A stretch of DNA of 64,000 nt. Origin: Kiloniellaceae bacterium. GTDB taxonomy: Bacteria; Pseudomonadota; Alphaproteobacteria; Kiloniellales; J153. Below the pieces are notes generated by a model that was not told where the DNA came from, made no database searches, and saw only the letters and a program-made list of their open reading frames with translations. Below, in pieces: positions 15,531 to 26,466 of the stretch. How positions within the stretch are numbered: position 1 is the first letter of the stretch; each line of letters begins with the position of its first letter. A program made the translations under genes and the position numbers. The stretch spans positions 124,001 to 188,000 of the forward strand of contig JAJFGJ010000006.1 in assembly GCA_021776175.1 (NCBI GenBank), in the 5' to 3' direction.

Positions 15531-18122
15531 ATGACAAAAAGAATGTTGATCGACACCTCCCACCCGGAGGAGACACGGGTGGTGGTGATCAGTGGAAATC
15601 GTCTCGAAGATTTTGATTACGAAAGCACGTCGAGAAAACAGCTTAAGGGCAATATATATCTCGCCAAAGTAACGAGGGTTGAGCCGTCGCTACAGGCCGC
15701 CTTCGTTGAATACGGCGGCAATCGGCACGGATTCCTGCCATTCAGCGAGATTCATCCCGACTACTACCGCATCCCAATCGCCGACCGCGAGGCGCTGCTG
15801 GCGGCCGAAGTCGCCGAGGAGGTCACCGACGAGGCGGACTCCGCGGAATTGGACGCCGCGCCGGATGACGACTCGGACGAGACCGATAGCGCCGGGGAGG
15901 AGTCGCCGCGCGAGGAAGATGCGCAAACCCCGGCCGCCGAAATTTCCGCCGCCGAAGGCCCGGACGTAGAGGAACCGGGCGACACGCTGAACGGCGCTGT
16001 CGAGGAATTACCCGCCGAACCCAAGGTCGACACCCTGGGCGGGGACGACGACGAAGATGCCGCCCGCCGACGCGCTAATTTGATGCGCCGCTACAAGATC
16101 CAGGAGGTCATCAAACGCCGCCAAGTCATCCTGGTTCAAGTAACCAAGGAAGAGCGCGGCAACAAGGGCGCCGCCCTCACGACCTATCTGTCCCTGGCCG
16201 GCCGGTATTGCGTGCTCATGCCCAACACCGCCAAGGGCGGCGGCATCAGCCGCAAGATCGCCAACGCCAAGGACCGGCGGCGTCTGAAAGATATTCTGGA
16301 AGACTTGGGCATCGCCGAGGGTATCGCGGTGATCGTGCGCACCGCGGGAAGCGAGCGGACCAAGGCGGAAATCCGCCGGGACTACGAATTCCTATTGCGG
16401 CTTTGGGATGAAATCAGGTCGACGACACTGGCCTCGACCGCGCCGGCGCGCATCTACGAGGAAGCCAATCTGATCAAGCGCGCGATTCGCGACGTCTATC
16501 AAAGCGACACCGACGAAATCCTGGTCGAGGGCGAAGAGGGTTACAAGGCCGCGAAAGCCTTCATGAAGTCCTTGACCCCCAGTCACGCGCGCAAGGTCAA
16601 ACAATACAAGGATCCGGCGATCCCGCTATTTTACCGCCATCAGGTAGAAAGCCAGATCGACGCCATGCACAACCCGGTGGTGCAGCTGCGCTCGGGCGGT
16701 TACATCGTCATGCACATGACCGAGGCCCTGGTCGCGGTCGACGTGAATTCCGGCAAGGCCACGCGCGAACGCCACATCGAGGAAACCGCGTACAAAACCA
16801 ACCTGGAAGCGGCGGAGGAAGTCGCCCGTCAATTGCGCCTGCGCGACATGGCGGGCCTGGTTGTCATCGATTTTATCGATATGGACGAATCGCGCCACAA
16901 CCGCGCCGTCGAACGCAAGCTCAAGGACGCCATGCGCCGGGACCGGGCTCGTATCCAACTTGGCCGCATCAGCCCCTTCGGGCTTCTGGAATTATCGCGC
17001 CAAAGGCTTCGGCCCAGTCTCCTCGAAAGCTCCACCGAGGCCTGCCACTACTGCGCCGCCAGCGGTTACGTCAGAACGGTTCAGTCGGTCGCGCTGCATA
17101 TCCTGCGCGCGCTTGAGGAAGAAGGGATCCGGCGCGGGGGCGGCGAAATTATCGCGTCCGCACCGCGCGATGCCGCCCTCCACCTGCTCAATCAGATGCG
17201 CGATCGCCTGGTCGCCATAGAGCAGCGCTACGAGCTGAGCGTCCGGATAGTCACGGACGAGGCCTTGATCCCGCCCAACTACACCCTGAAGCGCGGCAGC
17301 ACCGCGCCCATGGAAACCGCGGCGGCCCCGGAACGGCCCGCTGTCGAAGCGGCAAGCGAAGATGAAGATCGAAGCGGCCGCAAGCGCGGCCGGGGCCGGC
17401 GCGGTAGAAAACGCGGCGCCGATACGCAAGGCGAAGAGACGGCGGTCGAGGTCGCGGTCGAGCGCGAGCCGGACAAAACCGCCGCCGAGGCCAGTACCGG
17501 CGGCGATGAAAGCTCCGAGGAATCGGGCGAAGACAAACCCCGCCGCCGCCGCCGTGGAAAGCGGGGCGGCCGCCGCCGCACCCGGCGCGGGGCCGAGGAT
17601 GGCGCCACCGCCCCTGCCGGCGACGGCGGCGAAGCGGCGGACGGGGACACACCGCGAGACGTTCCCGCCGGGACCGGACAGGAAGACGCCGAGAGCGCGG
17701 TAAAGGCGGATGCCGCCACGGACGCGGACTCGCCTTCGGCCTCCCAAGAACAGGCGGGTAACGAGGAAACCGCGCCGGCCAACGGCGCCGCCAAGCGCCC
17801 GCGTACCCGGCGCCGGCGCAGTCCCCGCCGCGAACGCGCGCCCGCGTCAACGGCAACCGAGGATGGCGCGGAAGCGGCCGGCGTTAGCGCCGGCGGCGAA
17901 GAGAAAAGCGACACACCTCGGCGAAGGCCGGCTAGAAGCCGCAAGCCGCGCCAAGCCGAAACCGTCACCGCCATGGAGCCACCCCAGGTGGACACGGCGC
18001 CAAGAGAAGCCGTGACCGTAGCCGTGGAAAGCAGCAGCCCGCCGGCACCGGACGAAGGCAAAGACAGCGCCCTTGCCGAGGCGGAACCGAAGCGGCGCGG
18101 TTGGTGGAATCGCTGGACCTAG
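15531..18122 (+). CDS. rne: Ribonuclease E
   Basis: Endoribonuclease E, 863 residues, the core of the RNA degradosome. The S1 domain starts LKGNIYLAKVTRVEPSLQAA and is interrupted between about residues 88 and 180 by a Glu/Asp-rich insertion, as in other alphaproteobacteria, before resuming at RRYKIQEVIKRRQVILVQV. The catalytic magnesium ligands are D404 (VAVDVNSGKATR) and D447 (LVVIDFIDM). The zinc-link is C505-H-Y-C508. From about residue 590 the protein is disordered, with RGRRGRKRG and RRRRRGKRGG arginine-rich clusters for RNA binding, and a terminal RRGWWNRWT that resembles the degradosome partner motif. Likely autoregulated through its long leader. It is convergent with the aminotransferase gene, 13 bp apart. 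Confidence 0.95.
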   Translation: MTKRMLIDTSHPEETRVVVISGNRLEDFDYESTSRKQLKGNIYLAKVTRVEPSLQAAFVEYGGNRHGFLPFSEIHPDYYRIPIADREALLAAEVAEEVTDEADSAELDAAPDDDSDETDSAGEESPREEDAQTPAAEISAAEGPDVEEPGDTLNGAVEELPAEPKVDTLGGDDDEDAARRRANLMRRYKIQEVIKRRQVILVQVTKEERGNKGAALTTYLSLAGRYCVLMPNTAKGGGISRKIANAKDRRRLKDILEDLGIAEGIAVIVRTAGSERTKAEIRRDYEFLLRLWDEIRSTTLASTAPARIYEEANLIKRAIRDVYQSDTDEILVEGEEGYKAAKAFMKSLTPSHARKVKQYKDPAIPLFYRHQVESQIDAMHNPVVQLRSGGYIVMHMTEALVAVDVNSGKATRERHIEETAYKTNLEAAEEVARQLRLRDMAGLVVIDFIDMDESRHNRAVERKLKDAMRRDRARIQLGRISPFGLLELSRQRLRPSLLESSTEACHYCAASGYVRTVQSVALHILRALEEEGIRRGGGEIIASAPRDAALHLLNQMRDRLVAIEQRYELSVRIVTDEALIPPNYTLKRGSTAPMETAAAPERPAVEAASEDEDRSGRKRGRGRRGRKRGADTQGEETAVEVAVEREPDKTAAEASTGGDESSEESGEDKPRRRRRGKRGGRRRTRRGAEDGATAPAGDGGEAADGDTPRDVPAGTGQEDAESAVKADAATDADSPSASQEQAGNEETAPANGAAKRPRTRRRRSPRRERAPASTATEDGAEAAGVSAGGEEKSDTPRRRPARSRKPRQAETVTAMEPPQVDTAPREAVTVAVESSSPPAPDEGKDSALAEAEPKRRGWWNRWT

Positions 18123-18135
18123 AACGCTTTCCGGC

Positions 18136-19281
18136 TCACCGCCAGTCGCGAAGACGTTCGAGCGCCTGGACCATGTCGGCCTCGGGGCCGGCAAAGGAAA
18201 ATCTGACGAAGCGGCCGCCGCGGCCGGGATCGAAATCGGTGCCCGGCGTCGCGGCGACACCGGTCTCCGCCAGCATACGCTTGCAAAACGCCTCACTGTC
18301 GTTGGTGCGCCGGGAGACGTCGGCATAAATGTAAAATGCCCCGTCCGCCGGCGCCAAGCGGTCGAAGCCCACTTCCGGAAGCTCCTTCAGCAGCAGCGCG
18401 CGATTGCGCCCATAGGCGGCCACGTATCCATCCAGCTCGTCCCGGCAATCCAAGGCTGCCTCGCCCGCGATCTGCGACAGGGTCGGGGCGGAAATAAAAA
18501 GGTTCTGAGCCAGACACTCAATCGGGCGCGTTAGATCTTCCGGCATGACCATCCATCCCAGGCGCCATCCGGTCATGGAAAAATATTTCGAAAAGCTGTT
18601 GATGACGATCGCGTCGCCGGTCAGTTCCAAGGCGGAAACCGCGCGCGCGCCATATGCGATTCCGTGATAAATTTCGTCCGAGATCAGGCGGATACCCCGG
18701 TCCCGGCAATAACTCACCAGGCTGGAAAGCTCGCTTCGGCCCAGCATGGTCCCGGCCGGATTGGAAGGGCTGGCGACGATCAGGCCATCGAGCGGTCCGC
18801 TCACGGCGTCCAACAATTCGGGAGTCGGTTGAAAGCGGTGCGCCATATCGGTTTCGAGCAGCACCGGCTCGACACCCAAGGCGGTGAGGATATTGCGGTA
18901 AGCGGGATAGCCGGGAGCCGCGAGCGCGACCCTGTCCCCGGGATCGAAGCACGACAGAAAAGACAGCAGAAAGCCGCCGGACGACCCGGTCGTGACCGCG
19001 ATCCGGGCGGGATCGATTTCCAACCCTGCGGTCTCGCGGTAGTGGCGTGAGATCCGGGCGCGCAAAGACGGCAATCCGGCGGCGTCGGTGTAGCCGACCC
19101 GGTCGCCCTCAAGGGCCGCCCGCGCGGCATCGAGCGCCGCGCGCGGAGCCGAGGTTCCGGGTTGTCCGACTTCCAGGTGAACGACATCTTCGCCACGCGC
19201 GGCGCGCCGGTTCGCGGCGCGCAGGACGTCCATGACGATAAAGGGCGGCAGCCCCCCCCTGGACGAAACTTTCAACGCCAT
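18136..19281 (-). CDS. Class I/II pyridoxal-phosphate aminotransferase
   Basis: A 381-residue fold-type I aminotransferase. The PLP lysine is K232 in VINSFSKYFSMTGWRLGW; SPSNPAGTMLG and ISDEIYHGIAYG give the cofactor-binding Asn and Asp/Tyr, and FVRFSFAG holds the C-terminal substrate Arg. Its ATG follows directly on the stop of the GGT-like gene (TAGATG), so translation is coupled. The family covers aspartate, alanine and aromatic aminotransferases; specificity cannot be called. Pairing with a GGT-like protein hints at handling amino acids released outside the cytoplasm, but that is a guess. Confidence 0.88.
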   Translation of the reverse strand: MALKVSSRGGLPPFIVMDVLRAANRRAARGEDVVHLEVGQPGTSAPRAALDAARAALEGDRVGYTDAAGLPSLRARISRHYRETAGLEIDPARIAVTTGSSGGFLLSFLSCFDPGDRVALAAPGYPAYRNILTALGVEPVLLETDMAHRFQPTPELLDAVSGPLDGLIVASPSNPAGTMLGRSELSSLVSYCRDRGIRLISDEIYHGIAYGARAVSALELTGDAIVINSFSKYFSMTGWRLGWMVMPEDLTRPIECLAQNLFISAPTLSQIAGEAALDCRDELDGYVAAYGRNRALLLKELPEVGFDRLAPADGAFYIYADVSRRTNDSEAFCKRMLAETGVAATPGTDFDPGRGGRFVRFSFAGPEADMVQALERLRDWR

Positions 19282-20904
19282 CTATTGCGCCATCTGCGCC
19301 AGGCCGTAGCCTCGCGGATCGCTCGCCACCTCGCAGGTCTCGCCATGGTCCTGGAGGCCAAGGGCGCAATAAAAAGCGTTCACGTGCCCCAGGGCCGAAA
19401 CCACGCTCAGGGTGTGGCCCCGGCGGGCCAAGGCATCGCGCGCCGGAATTGCCATGGTTACCTCGTGGAGCACCGCGTCCGGCGCGCCGTTGCTATGAAC
19501 GCGCGGCTTCAACATGGCCTCGCTGAGCGATCCTTCGTCCGCGACGGTGTCCAGCATGACCCGGGCCAGGGCCGTGGTGCCGACCGGGCCGCCGCCGCCA
19601 ACCCCGGCGAAGCGCACGTCGCCGGTGGAGGTATTGCCGACGATCACGGCCGCCAGGGAAGTCGAACCATCGTTTTGCGATCGCGGCGGCGCGGCCAAGA
19701 TGATCCCGGTCCCAACCGCGACCCGGCCGGCCCCGAACAGCCGGTTCATGGTGAAATTACACGCGACCGCCTTGCTGTACTGATCGCCGACCACGAAGCC
19801 GGCCGAATAGGCCTGGGTCGATATCTCCGCCGGCGGCGGCGCGAAACCGGCCGCCGGGGCGTGATGCGCCGGGTTGTAATCGGCCATCATCTGATCCAGG
19901 CGGCGGCTATCGGCCAGGGCCTCAAGGGATTCCGCGCTCGATCCGTCGGGTTGCATCCATTTCGACCGCTCCGCGTAGGCCCGCAGCGCCGCTTCCACGA
20001 AGAGATGATCCCGCTCGTCCTCCCCGGCCCCGGCGTAATCGCCCGCGTCGGTCAACAGGCCCCAGATTTGGGCGCCGACCACGCCGGCGGCGGCGCGCGG
20101 GGGGCTGAAATAGGCTATGTCGCGCTTATTCGCGGCCACGGCCATGGCTTCGGCCAGGCGTGGAACATTGCGCCGTACGTCCTCGGCGGTCAGCGGCAGG
20201 CCGGCGGCGCTCGAGGCCTCTGCCAGACGCGCGGCGAAGGGACCGCCGTGCAGATAGGGCGCGCCTTGGCGTCGAATCCCGCTTAGAACCGCCGAAAGCT
20301 CCGGCTGTACGATCTTTTCGCCGGTTGTCGCCAGGCGCCCGTCGCGGGCCGCGAACATTCGGCTGAGATCGGGGCTGGCCGCGATAAATACCGCGGCGGC
20401 GGCCAAATCCCGCGCGAAAGCCCGGCTGACCGGATGGCCGAATCGGGCCAGGCTTTCGGCCGGCGCCAGAAGCAATTCCCAGCGCAGGGAGCCGTTGCGG
20501 GCATGCATGGCCGCCATGGCGCGCATATTCGAGGGAACCATGCCGCCCGAGGGCGCCGACCGGGGCAGGAACTCGATCGCCTCGCCCCGCTTTTCCTTGC
20601 CGTCGAACATGACGCAGACCCCGCCGCCGCCCAGGCCGACGCGCGAAGGCAGGGTGACCGCCATGGTGAAATACATGGCCACGGCGGCATCTATCGCGGT
20701 GCCGCCGTTACCCAGGACCTCACGGCCGACAACGGTGGCGCGCGGTTCGTCGGCCGCCACCACCCCGGCGAAACCCTCGACCAGGCCAATTTTCCCCTGA
20801 ACGCCCTTCTCGGCGCAGGCGCCAAGAAGGAGTGGCAAGGCCAAGCCCAAGGCCGGCAAGACGCGCGGCAAGGTCAGATCTCTGCAAAGGCGTTGAAACG
20901 TCAC
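19282..20904 (-). CDS. Gamma-glutamyltransferase-like lipoprotein
   Basis: A 540-residue protein starting at GTG 20904. A lipoprotein signal ends at LLLGAC (Cys near residue 30). The GGT fold is visible in VVAADEPRATVVGREVL, NGGTAIDAAVAMYFTMAVT, GLGGGGVCVMFD and the GGGGPVGTTALARVMLD segment. In true GGT the autocleaved Thr lies in a TTHxS motif; here the matching stretch is ISTQAYSAGFVVGD, so the nucleophile Thr may be kept but the second Thr and the His are replaced. It may therefore be an altered or non-cleaving relative. It should be anchored in the envelope. The downstream aminotransferase is coupled to it. Confidence 0.75.
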   Translation of the reverse strand: MTFQRLCRDLTLPRVLPALGLALPLLLGACAEKGVQGKIGLVEGFAGVVAADEPRATVVGREVLGNGGTAIDAAVAMYFTMAVTLPSRVGLGGGGVCVMFDGKEKRGEAIEFLPRSAPSGGMVPSNMRAMAAMHARNGSLRWELLLAPAESLARFGHPVSRAFARDLAAAAVFIAASPDLSRMFAARDGRLATTGEKIVQPELSAVLSGIRRQGAPYLHGGPFAARLAEASSAAGLPLTAEDVRRNVPRLAEAMAVAANKRDIAYFSPPRAAAGVVGAQIWGLLTDAGDYAGAGEDERDHLFVEAALRAYAERSKWMQPDGSSAESLEALADSRRLDQMMADYNPAHHAPAAGFAPPPAEISTQAYSAGFVVGDQYSKAVACNFTMNRLFGAGRVAVGTGIILAAPPRSQNDGSTSLAAVIVGNTSTGDVRFAGVGGGGPVGTTALARVMLDTVADEGSLSEAMLKPRVHSNGAPDAVLHEVTMAIPARDALARRGHTLSVVSALGHVNAFYCALGLQDHGETCEVASDPRGYGLAQMAQ

Positions 20905-20945
20905 GGTCCGGTTGTTACCTGTAATCGAACGAGGAAAGAGAACAA

Positions 20946-22328
20946 GTGCGGCGATTACGTCTAGCCTCCCCCTTGGCCCCCTTGGCCATGATCCTGCTGG
21001 CGCTTCTTATAGCGGTCATTCCCGTGCGCGCCCAAGCCCAGAATTTGCAATTTATACGCGATGCGGAAATTGAAAATATCATCCGAATCTATGCGACGCC
21101 ACTATTCCAGGCTTCGGGGTTCAGTCCGCAGGCGATAAAAGTCTTCCTGGTTCAGGATTCGTCCCTGAATGCCTTCGCGACCACGGGCTTAAGAATCTTC
21201 CTCCACACGGGCTTGTTGATGAATGCTAAGGATCCGCTGGAGGTTATTGGCGTGCTCGCCCATGAAACCGGGCATATAGCCGCCGGGCACATAGTCACCC
21301 GGCCCGAGGCGGCGCGCTCCGCCTCCACCACGGTCATGGCTTCCTATGTGCTCGGCCTGGCGGCCGCCCTGGCGTCCGGGCGCGGCGATCTCGGCACCGC
21401 CATCATAGCCGGCGGCCAGGATATAGCGATCAAGAGCGTGCTCAGTTATAGCCGCAGCCAGGAATCCGCCGCCGATCAATTCGCGGTCAACCTTCTGAAT
21501 GGCACCGAGCAGTCTTCTCGCGGCTTGCTCGATTTCCTGCGCCTCGTGGGGGGGCAGGAAAAGCTGTACAGCAGCAATCAGAATCCATACCTGCGCACCC
21601 ACCCGGTAACGGCGGAACGGATTTCATTCCTGGAGAATCAGATCGAGCGCTCGCCTTACGGACAGAAACAGGCGCCGTCCATACTGGCCGCGTTGCACGC
21701 CCGGATGCGGGCCAAGCTATTCGGCTTCATCGAGGCGCCGGAGCAGGTTCTGCGCCGCTATCCGGAGAGCGATACCAGCCTGGCCGCCCGCTATGCGCGC
21801 GCGACGACTTACTACCGCTCTGGGCAGACCGAAAAATCTCTGACTCTCCTGAACACCTTGATCGGCGACTATCCGGACGATCCCTATTTTCGCGAACTGA
21901 AAGGCCAAATCCTGTTCGACAACGGCCGCATTTCGGAGGCCGTGCCCGAGTACGAGACGGCTTCCCGCCTCCTGCCCGAATCATCGCAGCTTCACCTCGC
22001 GGCGGCCCAGGCTCGCCTGGAACTGGATAGCCCGGACCAGAACGAGGTAGCCTTGGATCATCTGATTAAAACCCTGCAACAAGAACCCGGCAATTCCTTT
22101 GCCTGGCGTTTGAACGCCATTGCCCACGGCCGCCAGGGCAATGTCGGCATGACGGCCTTGTCCCTGGCCGAAAGCGCGAACGCGAGGGGCCGGGCCAAGG
22201 AGGCGCTGGACCAGTCGAAGCGCGCCCAGCGCATTCTTCCCGAGGACAGCCCGGCCTGGCTGCGCGCGCACGATCTGGAGCGATTGTCGCAAAGGAAGGT
22301 CGACAAGGCGGCCAAGAGGTCTAACTAA
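20946..22328 (+). CDS. Periplasmic M48 family metalloprotease with TPR repeats (BepA-like)
   Basis: A 460-residue protein from GTG 20946 with GAGGAAAG upstream. A signal peptide spans about residues 1-32. The zinc site is H106-E-T-G-H110 with the third ligand in E173-S-A-A-D177 (SQESAADQF). From about residue 270 helical TPR-type repeats follow (ARATTYYRSGQTEKSLTLLN, YFRELKGQILFDNGRISEA). This is the layout of BepA/YfgC, which degrades or assists outer membrane beta-barrel assembly. It acts in the periplasm. It is divergent from the GGT-like gene and followed by the DsbA-like gene about 100 bp on, plausibly one envelope-quality group. Confidence 0.87.
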   Translation: MRRLRLASPLAPLAMILLALLIAVIPVRAQAQNLQFIRDAEIENIIRIYATPLFQASGFSPQAIKVFLVQDSSLNAFATTGLRIFLHTGLLMNAKDPLEVIGVLAHETGHIAAGHIVTRPEAARSASTTVMASYVLGLAAALASGRGDLGTAIIAGGQDIAIKSVLSYSRSQESAADQFAVNLLNGTEQSSRGLLDFLRLVGGQEKLYSSNQNPYLRTHPVTAERISFLENQIERSPYGQKQAPSILAALHARMRAKLFGFIEAPEQVLRRYPESDTSLAARYARATTYYRSGQTEKSLTLLNTLIGDYPDDPYFRELKGQILFDNGRISEAVPEYETASRLLPESSQLHLAAAQARLELDSPDQNEVALDHLIKTLQQEPGNSFAWRLNAIAHGRQGNVGMTALSLAESANARGRAKEALDQSKRAQRILPEDSPAWLRAHDLERLSQRKVDKAAKRSN

Positions 22329-22430
22329 CCCCGATTTGCCGAACCGTCGCGCGGACGTCTATACCAGGGACCGCCGAACGGCACGCCCCCGCCGCCTCGA
22401 CCATGCGGCGCAACCGAGGAGAATGTATCG

Positions 22431-23225
22431 ATGCGTGGCTTATACCGAGGGGCGCTGGGAATAGGACCGGCGATGGCCGGCGCCGTGGCCCTGCTTTTGG
22501 CGGGATTCCTCATGACCGGCACCCCGGCGCGGGCGCAGCAGAGCATGCCGGGCGGCTTCACGCCCGAACAAGTACAGGGCATGGAGAGCATTATCCGGCA
22601 ATACCTGCTGGAAAATCCCGAGGTCATGATCGAAGCGCTTCAGAACTATCAGCGCGGTCAGAGATTGGCGGAGGAGAAACAACAGCAGCAGGCTGTCCAG
22701 GCAAACCTCGCCGCCCTGAGGGACGACGCCGGCAGCCCTGCGGTCGGGAACCCGGCGGGCGACGTCGTTATTGTCGAATTCATGGATTACCGCTGCGGCT
22801 ATTGCCGGAAAGTGGTCAAGGACCTGAAACAGACGGTCGAGGAAGACGGCAACATCCGCCTGGTCTTGAAGGAATTCCCGATCCTGGGACCGGCCTCCAT
22901 TCAGGCCGCCAAGGCGGCGCTGGCGGCGGACAGGCAGGGTAAATACGAGGCCTACCATTTCGCCCTCATGACCCAGGCAGGCGATATGAGCGACCCCCAC
23001 TTGATGCAGGTGGCGCGCGAGTTGGGCCTCAATATCGAGCAATTGAGGCGCGACATGGAGTCAGAGGAAATCCAGGAGATCCTCCGGCGCAACCACGACT
23101 TGGCCCGAGGCCTGGGCATAAATGGGACCCCCGCCTTCGTGTTCGGCGAGACCTTGGTGCGCGGCGCCGTCGATGCCGAAGCCATGCGCTCGCTCGTCGC
23201 CAAGGCCCGCGATAAGGCCAGTTGA
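22431..23225 (+). CDS. DsbA family thioredoxin-fold protein
   Basis: A 264-residue protein with GGAGAATG close upstream of ATG 22431. A hydrophobic signal ends at PARAQQ (residue 36). A helical Gln-rich segment ([16 protein letters not shown]) precedes the thioredoxin domain. The redox motif is C122-G-Y-C125 in [17 protein letters not shown], and the cis-proline is in [11 protein letters not shown]. This is the Com1/ScsC-like group of periplasmic disulfide oxidoreductases or isomerases. The exact role (oxidase or isomerase) is not fixed by sequence. Its stop is followed by the aroQ gene on the same strand with a gap of about 95 bp. Confidence 0.88.
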   Translation: MRGLYRGALGIGPAMAGAVALLLAGFLMTGTPARAQQSMPGGFTPEQVQGMESIIRQYLLENPEVMIEALQNYQRGQRLAEEKQQQQAVQANLAALRDDAGSPAVGNPAGDVVIVEFMDYRCGYCRKVVKDLKQTVEEDGNIRLVLKEFPILGPASIQAAKAALAADRQGKYEAYHFALMTQAGDMSDPHLMQVARELGLNIEQLRRDMESEEIQEILRRNHDLARGLGINGTPAFVFGETLVRGAVDAEAMRSLVAKARDKAS

Positions 23226-23320
23226 ACGCGGGCGGTTCCCGCACCCATGGGCTTGACGTTGCACCCCCGCCAGACGGTGTGTTAACGCTTGCTCAGCCTC
23301 AAAACCAGCGGAGTCGCGAC

Positions 23321-23791
23321 TTGGCGAAGGCGCCGAAAATCCTGCTTCTGAACGGCCCCAACCTCAATATGCTGGGGACCCGGCAGCCCGAGGTCTATGG
23401 TAGCGCGACCCTGGCGGATATCGAGGCGATGTGCCACGCGCACGCGCGCGGCCTGGGACTGGCACTGGATTTCCGGCAGTCGAACAGCGAAGGCGAAATC
23501 GTCGGCTGGGTTCAGGCCGCGCACGGCAAGAACGCCGGCATCGTGATCAATCCCGGCGCCTACTCGCACACCTCGGTCGCTATCCTCGATGCCTTGCTCG
23601 CCGTCGAGGCGACAATTATCGAAGTCCATCTTTCGAACATTCACCGGCGCGAGGCGTTCCGCCACCATTCTTACGTATCGCAGGCGGCGCACGGCGTTAT
23701 TTGCGGCTTCGGCGCCACGGGCTATCTTATGGCGCTCGATGGGCTCGCGCGGTTGATCGGCGGGACGAAAAAGGACGAAAAGAAGGTGTGA
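23321..23791 (+). CDS. aroQ: 3-dehydroquinate dehydratase, type II
   Basis: Third step of the shikimate pathway, 156 residues. TTG 23321 is chosen: GGAG stands seven bases upstream and the family starts here ([14 protein letters not shown]). Further marks are the Tyr in [44 protein letters not shown] with the catalytic His, [18 protein letters not shown], and [15 protein letters not shown]. Longer in-frame starts back to 23222 give a lead that matches nothing. The TGA overlaps the accB ATG by one base, so the genes are translationally coupled; aroQ-accB-accC is a common order. Confidence 0.94.
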   Translation: MAKAPKILLLNGPNLNMLGTRQPEVYGSATLADIEAMCHAHARGLGLALDFRQSNSEGEIVGWVQAAHGKNAGIVINPGAYSHTSVAILDALLAVEATIIEVHLSNIHRREAFRHHSYVSQAAHGVICGFGATGYLMALDGLARLIGGTKKDEKKV

Positions 23792-24240
23792 TGGCCAAGC
23801 TGGAACCCGACGACAAGCTGATACGAAAACTTGCCGCCTTGCTCGATGAGACAGGCTTAACCGAGATCGAGTACGAGGCGGACGGCCAGCGCATCCGCGT
23901 CGGCCGCGCCGCCTCTGGCGTTGCCGCCTCCGTGGCCCCGCCTGGCGCCCCGCAGGCTCCGGGCGCCCAGGCGGCGCCGGCCGGCCCCGCCGCCGAAGCG
24001 GTCCCTCAAGGCACCATCGTTTCACCCATGGTCGGCACGGTCTATGTCGCCGCGGAACCGGGCGGAGCCCCCTTGGTCAAGGTAGGCGATCTGGTTACCG
24101 AGGGGCAGACGCTGCTGATCATCGAGGCCATGAAAGTCATGAACCCGATGACCAGCCCACGGGCCGGTAAGATCACACGCATTTTCGTCAGCGACGGCCA
24201 GCCGGTGGAATTTGGCGAACCCTTGATCGTCGTCGATTAA
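23791..24240 (+). CDS. accB: Acetyl-CoA carboxylase biotin carboxyl carrier protein
   Basis: A 149-residue carrier that holds the biotin of acetyl-CoA carboxylase, the first step of fatty acid synthesis. The N-terminal assembly region (KLIRKLAALLDETGLTEIEY) is followed by an Ala/Pro-rich hinge (residues 42-72) and the biotinyl domain. The biotinylated lysine is K115 in IIEAMKVMNPM. The ATG overlaps the aroQ stop, and accC follows after 17 bp with the same orientation. Length and layout are standard. Confidence 0.96.
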   Translation: MAKLEPDDKLIRKLAALLDETGLTEIEYEADGQRIRVGRAASGVAASVAPPGAPQAPGAQAAPAGPAAEAVPQGTIVSPMVGTVYVAAEPGGAPLVKVGDLVTEGQTLLIIEAMKVMNPMTSPRAGKITRIFVSDGQPVEFGEPLIVVD

Positions 24241-24257
24241 ACGGCGGCGAAAAGCCC

Positions 24258-25613
<1,356 letters not shown>

Positions 25614-25636
25614 TTCAGGCTGCTGAACGGGCCGAC

Positions 25637-26302
25637 ATGCACCTCACCCCAGATGTCCTGCTAAGAGCCTACGCGATCGGCATCTTTCCCATGGCCGAGG
25701 GCCGCACCCATGCCGATCTGCATTGGATCGACCCCGAACAGCGCGGCGTTCTGCCTCTCGACAATTTCCATGTCTCGCGCAAGCTGCGCCGCAGGCTTCG
25801 CCGCGGCGACTTCGAAGTGCGTTGCGACAGCGCTTTCGACCAGGTCATCAAGGCCTGCGCCGAGCCCTGCGAAAGCCGGCGCGACACCTGGATAAACCCG
25901 GCGATCGAATCTCTCTATGGCGACCTTTTCCAGGCCGGCTTCGCCCACACCGTCGAGTGTTGGCGGGGCGGCGAGCTGGTCGGCGGCTTGTACGGCGTAT
26001 CGCTGGGCGCGGCTTTTTTCGGCGAGAGCATGTTCAGCCGCGCCACCGATGCCAGTAAGGTGGCGCTCGCGCATCTCGCGCTGCGGCTTCGCCTGGGCGG
26101 CTACCAACTTCTCGACACGCAATTCGTCACCGAACATCTTCGCCGCTTCGGGGCCATGGAGATTCCCAGGGACCGCTACCGTACCCTTCTGGCCAAGGCG
26201 ATCACCACGGCGGCGAATTTCCCGCTCGACGTAAGCCAAGATAACATCGAGGAATTCCTCGGCACCCGTGCGGAGCGCCAGCCAAAAACAGGGCAATCAT
26301 AA
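25637..26302 (+). CDS. aat: Leucyl/phenylalanyl-tRNA--protein transferase
   Basis: A 221-residue enzyme that adds Leu or Phe to N-terminal Lys/Arg, marking proteins for ClpS-ClpAP. It shows LRAYAIGIFPMAE, the DLHWIDPEQRGVLPLDNFHV block, DTWINPAIESLYGDL, SVECW-type strand, LVGGLYGVSLGAAFFGESMF and LDTQFVTEHLRRFGA. ATG 25637 is the only start that gives the family N-terminus. It closes the aroQ-accB-accC-aat run. The partner genes clpS and clpA are also in this window, about 23 kb away. Confidence 0.95.
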   Translation: MHLTPDVLLRAYAIGIFPMAEGRTHADLHWIDPEQRGVLPLDNFHVSRKLRRRLRRGDFEVRCDSAFDQVIKACAEPCESRRDTWINPAIESLYGDLFQAGFAHTVECWRGGELVGGLYGVSLGAAFFGESMFSRATDASKVALAHLALRLRLGGYQLLDTQFVTEHLRRFGAMEIPRDRYRTLLAKAITTAANFPLDVSQDNIEEFLGTRAERQPKTGQS

Positions 26303-26466
26303 ATTATGGGTTTATAGGGAGACTAGAATGCTCTCCGTCCGTATTGACCCATACTCGACGATAGCGCCGAAATCCAATATAAACACAAATCCCATCGGTT
26401 TGCCTCGGCGAGAAGACTCATGCGAAAGATCGGGCACTCCAATTTTTTCGTTTTAGGAGGCTGAGT

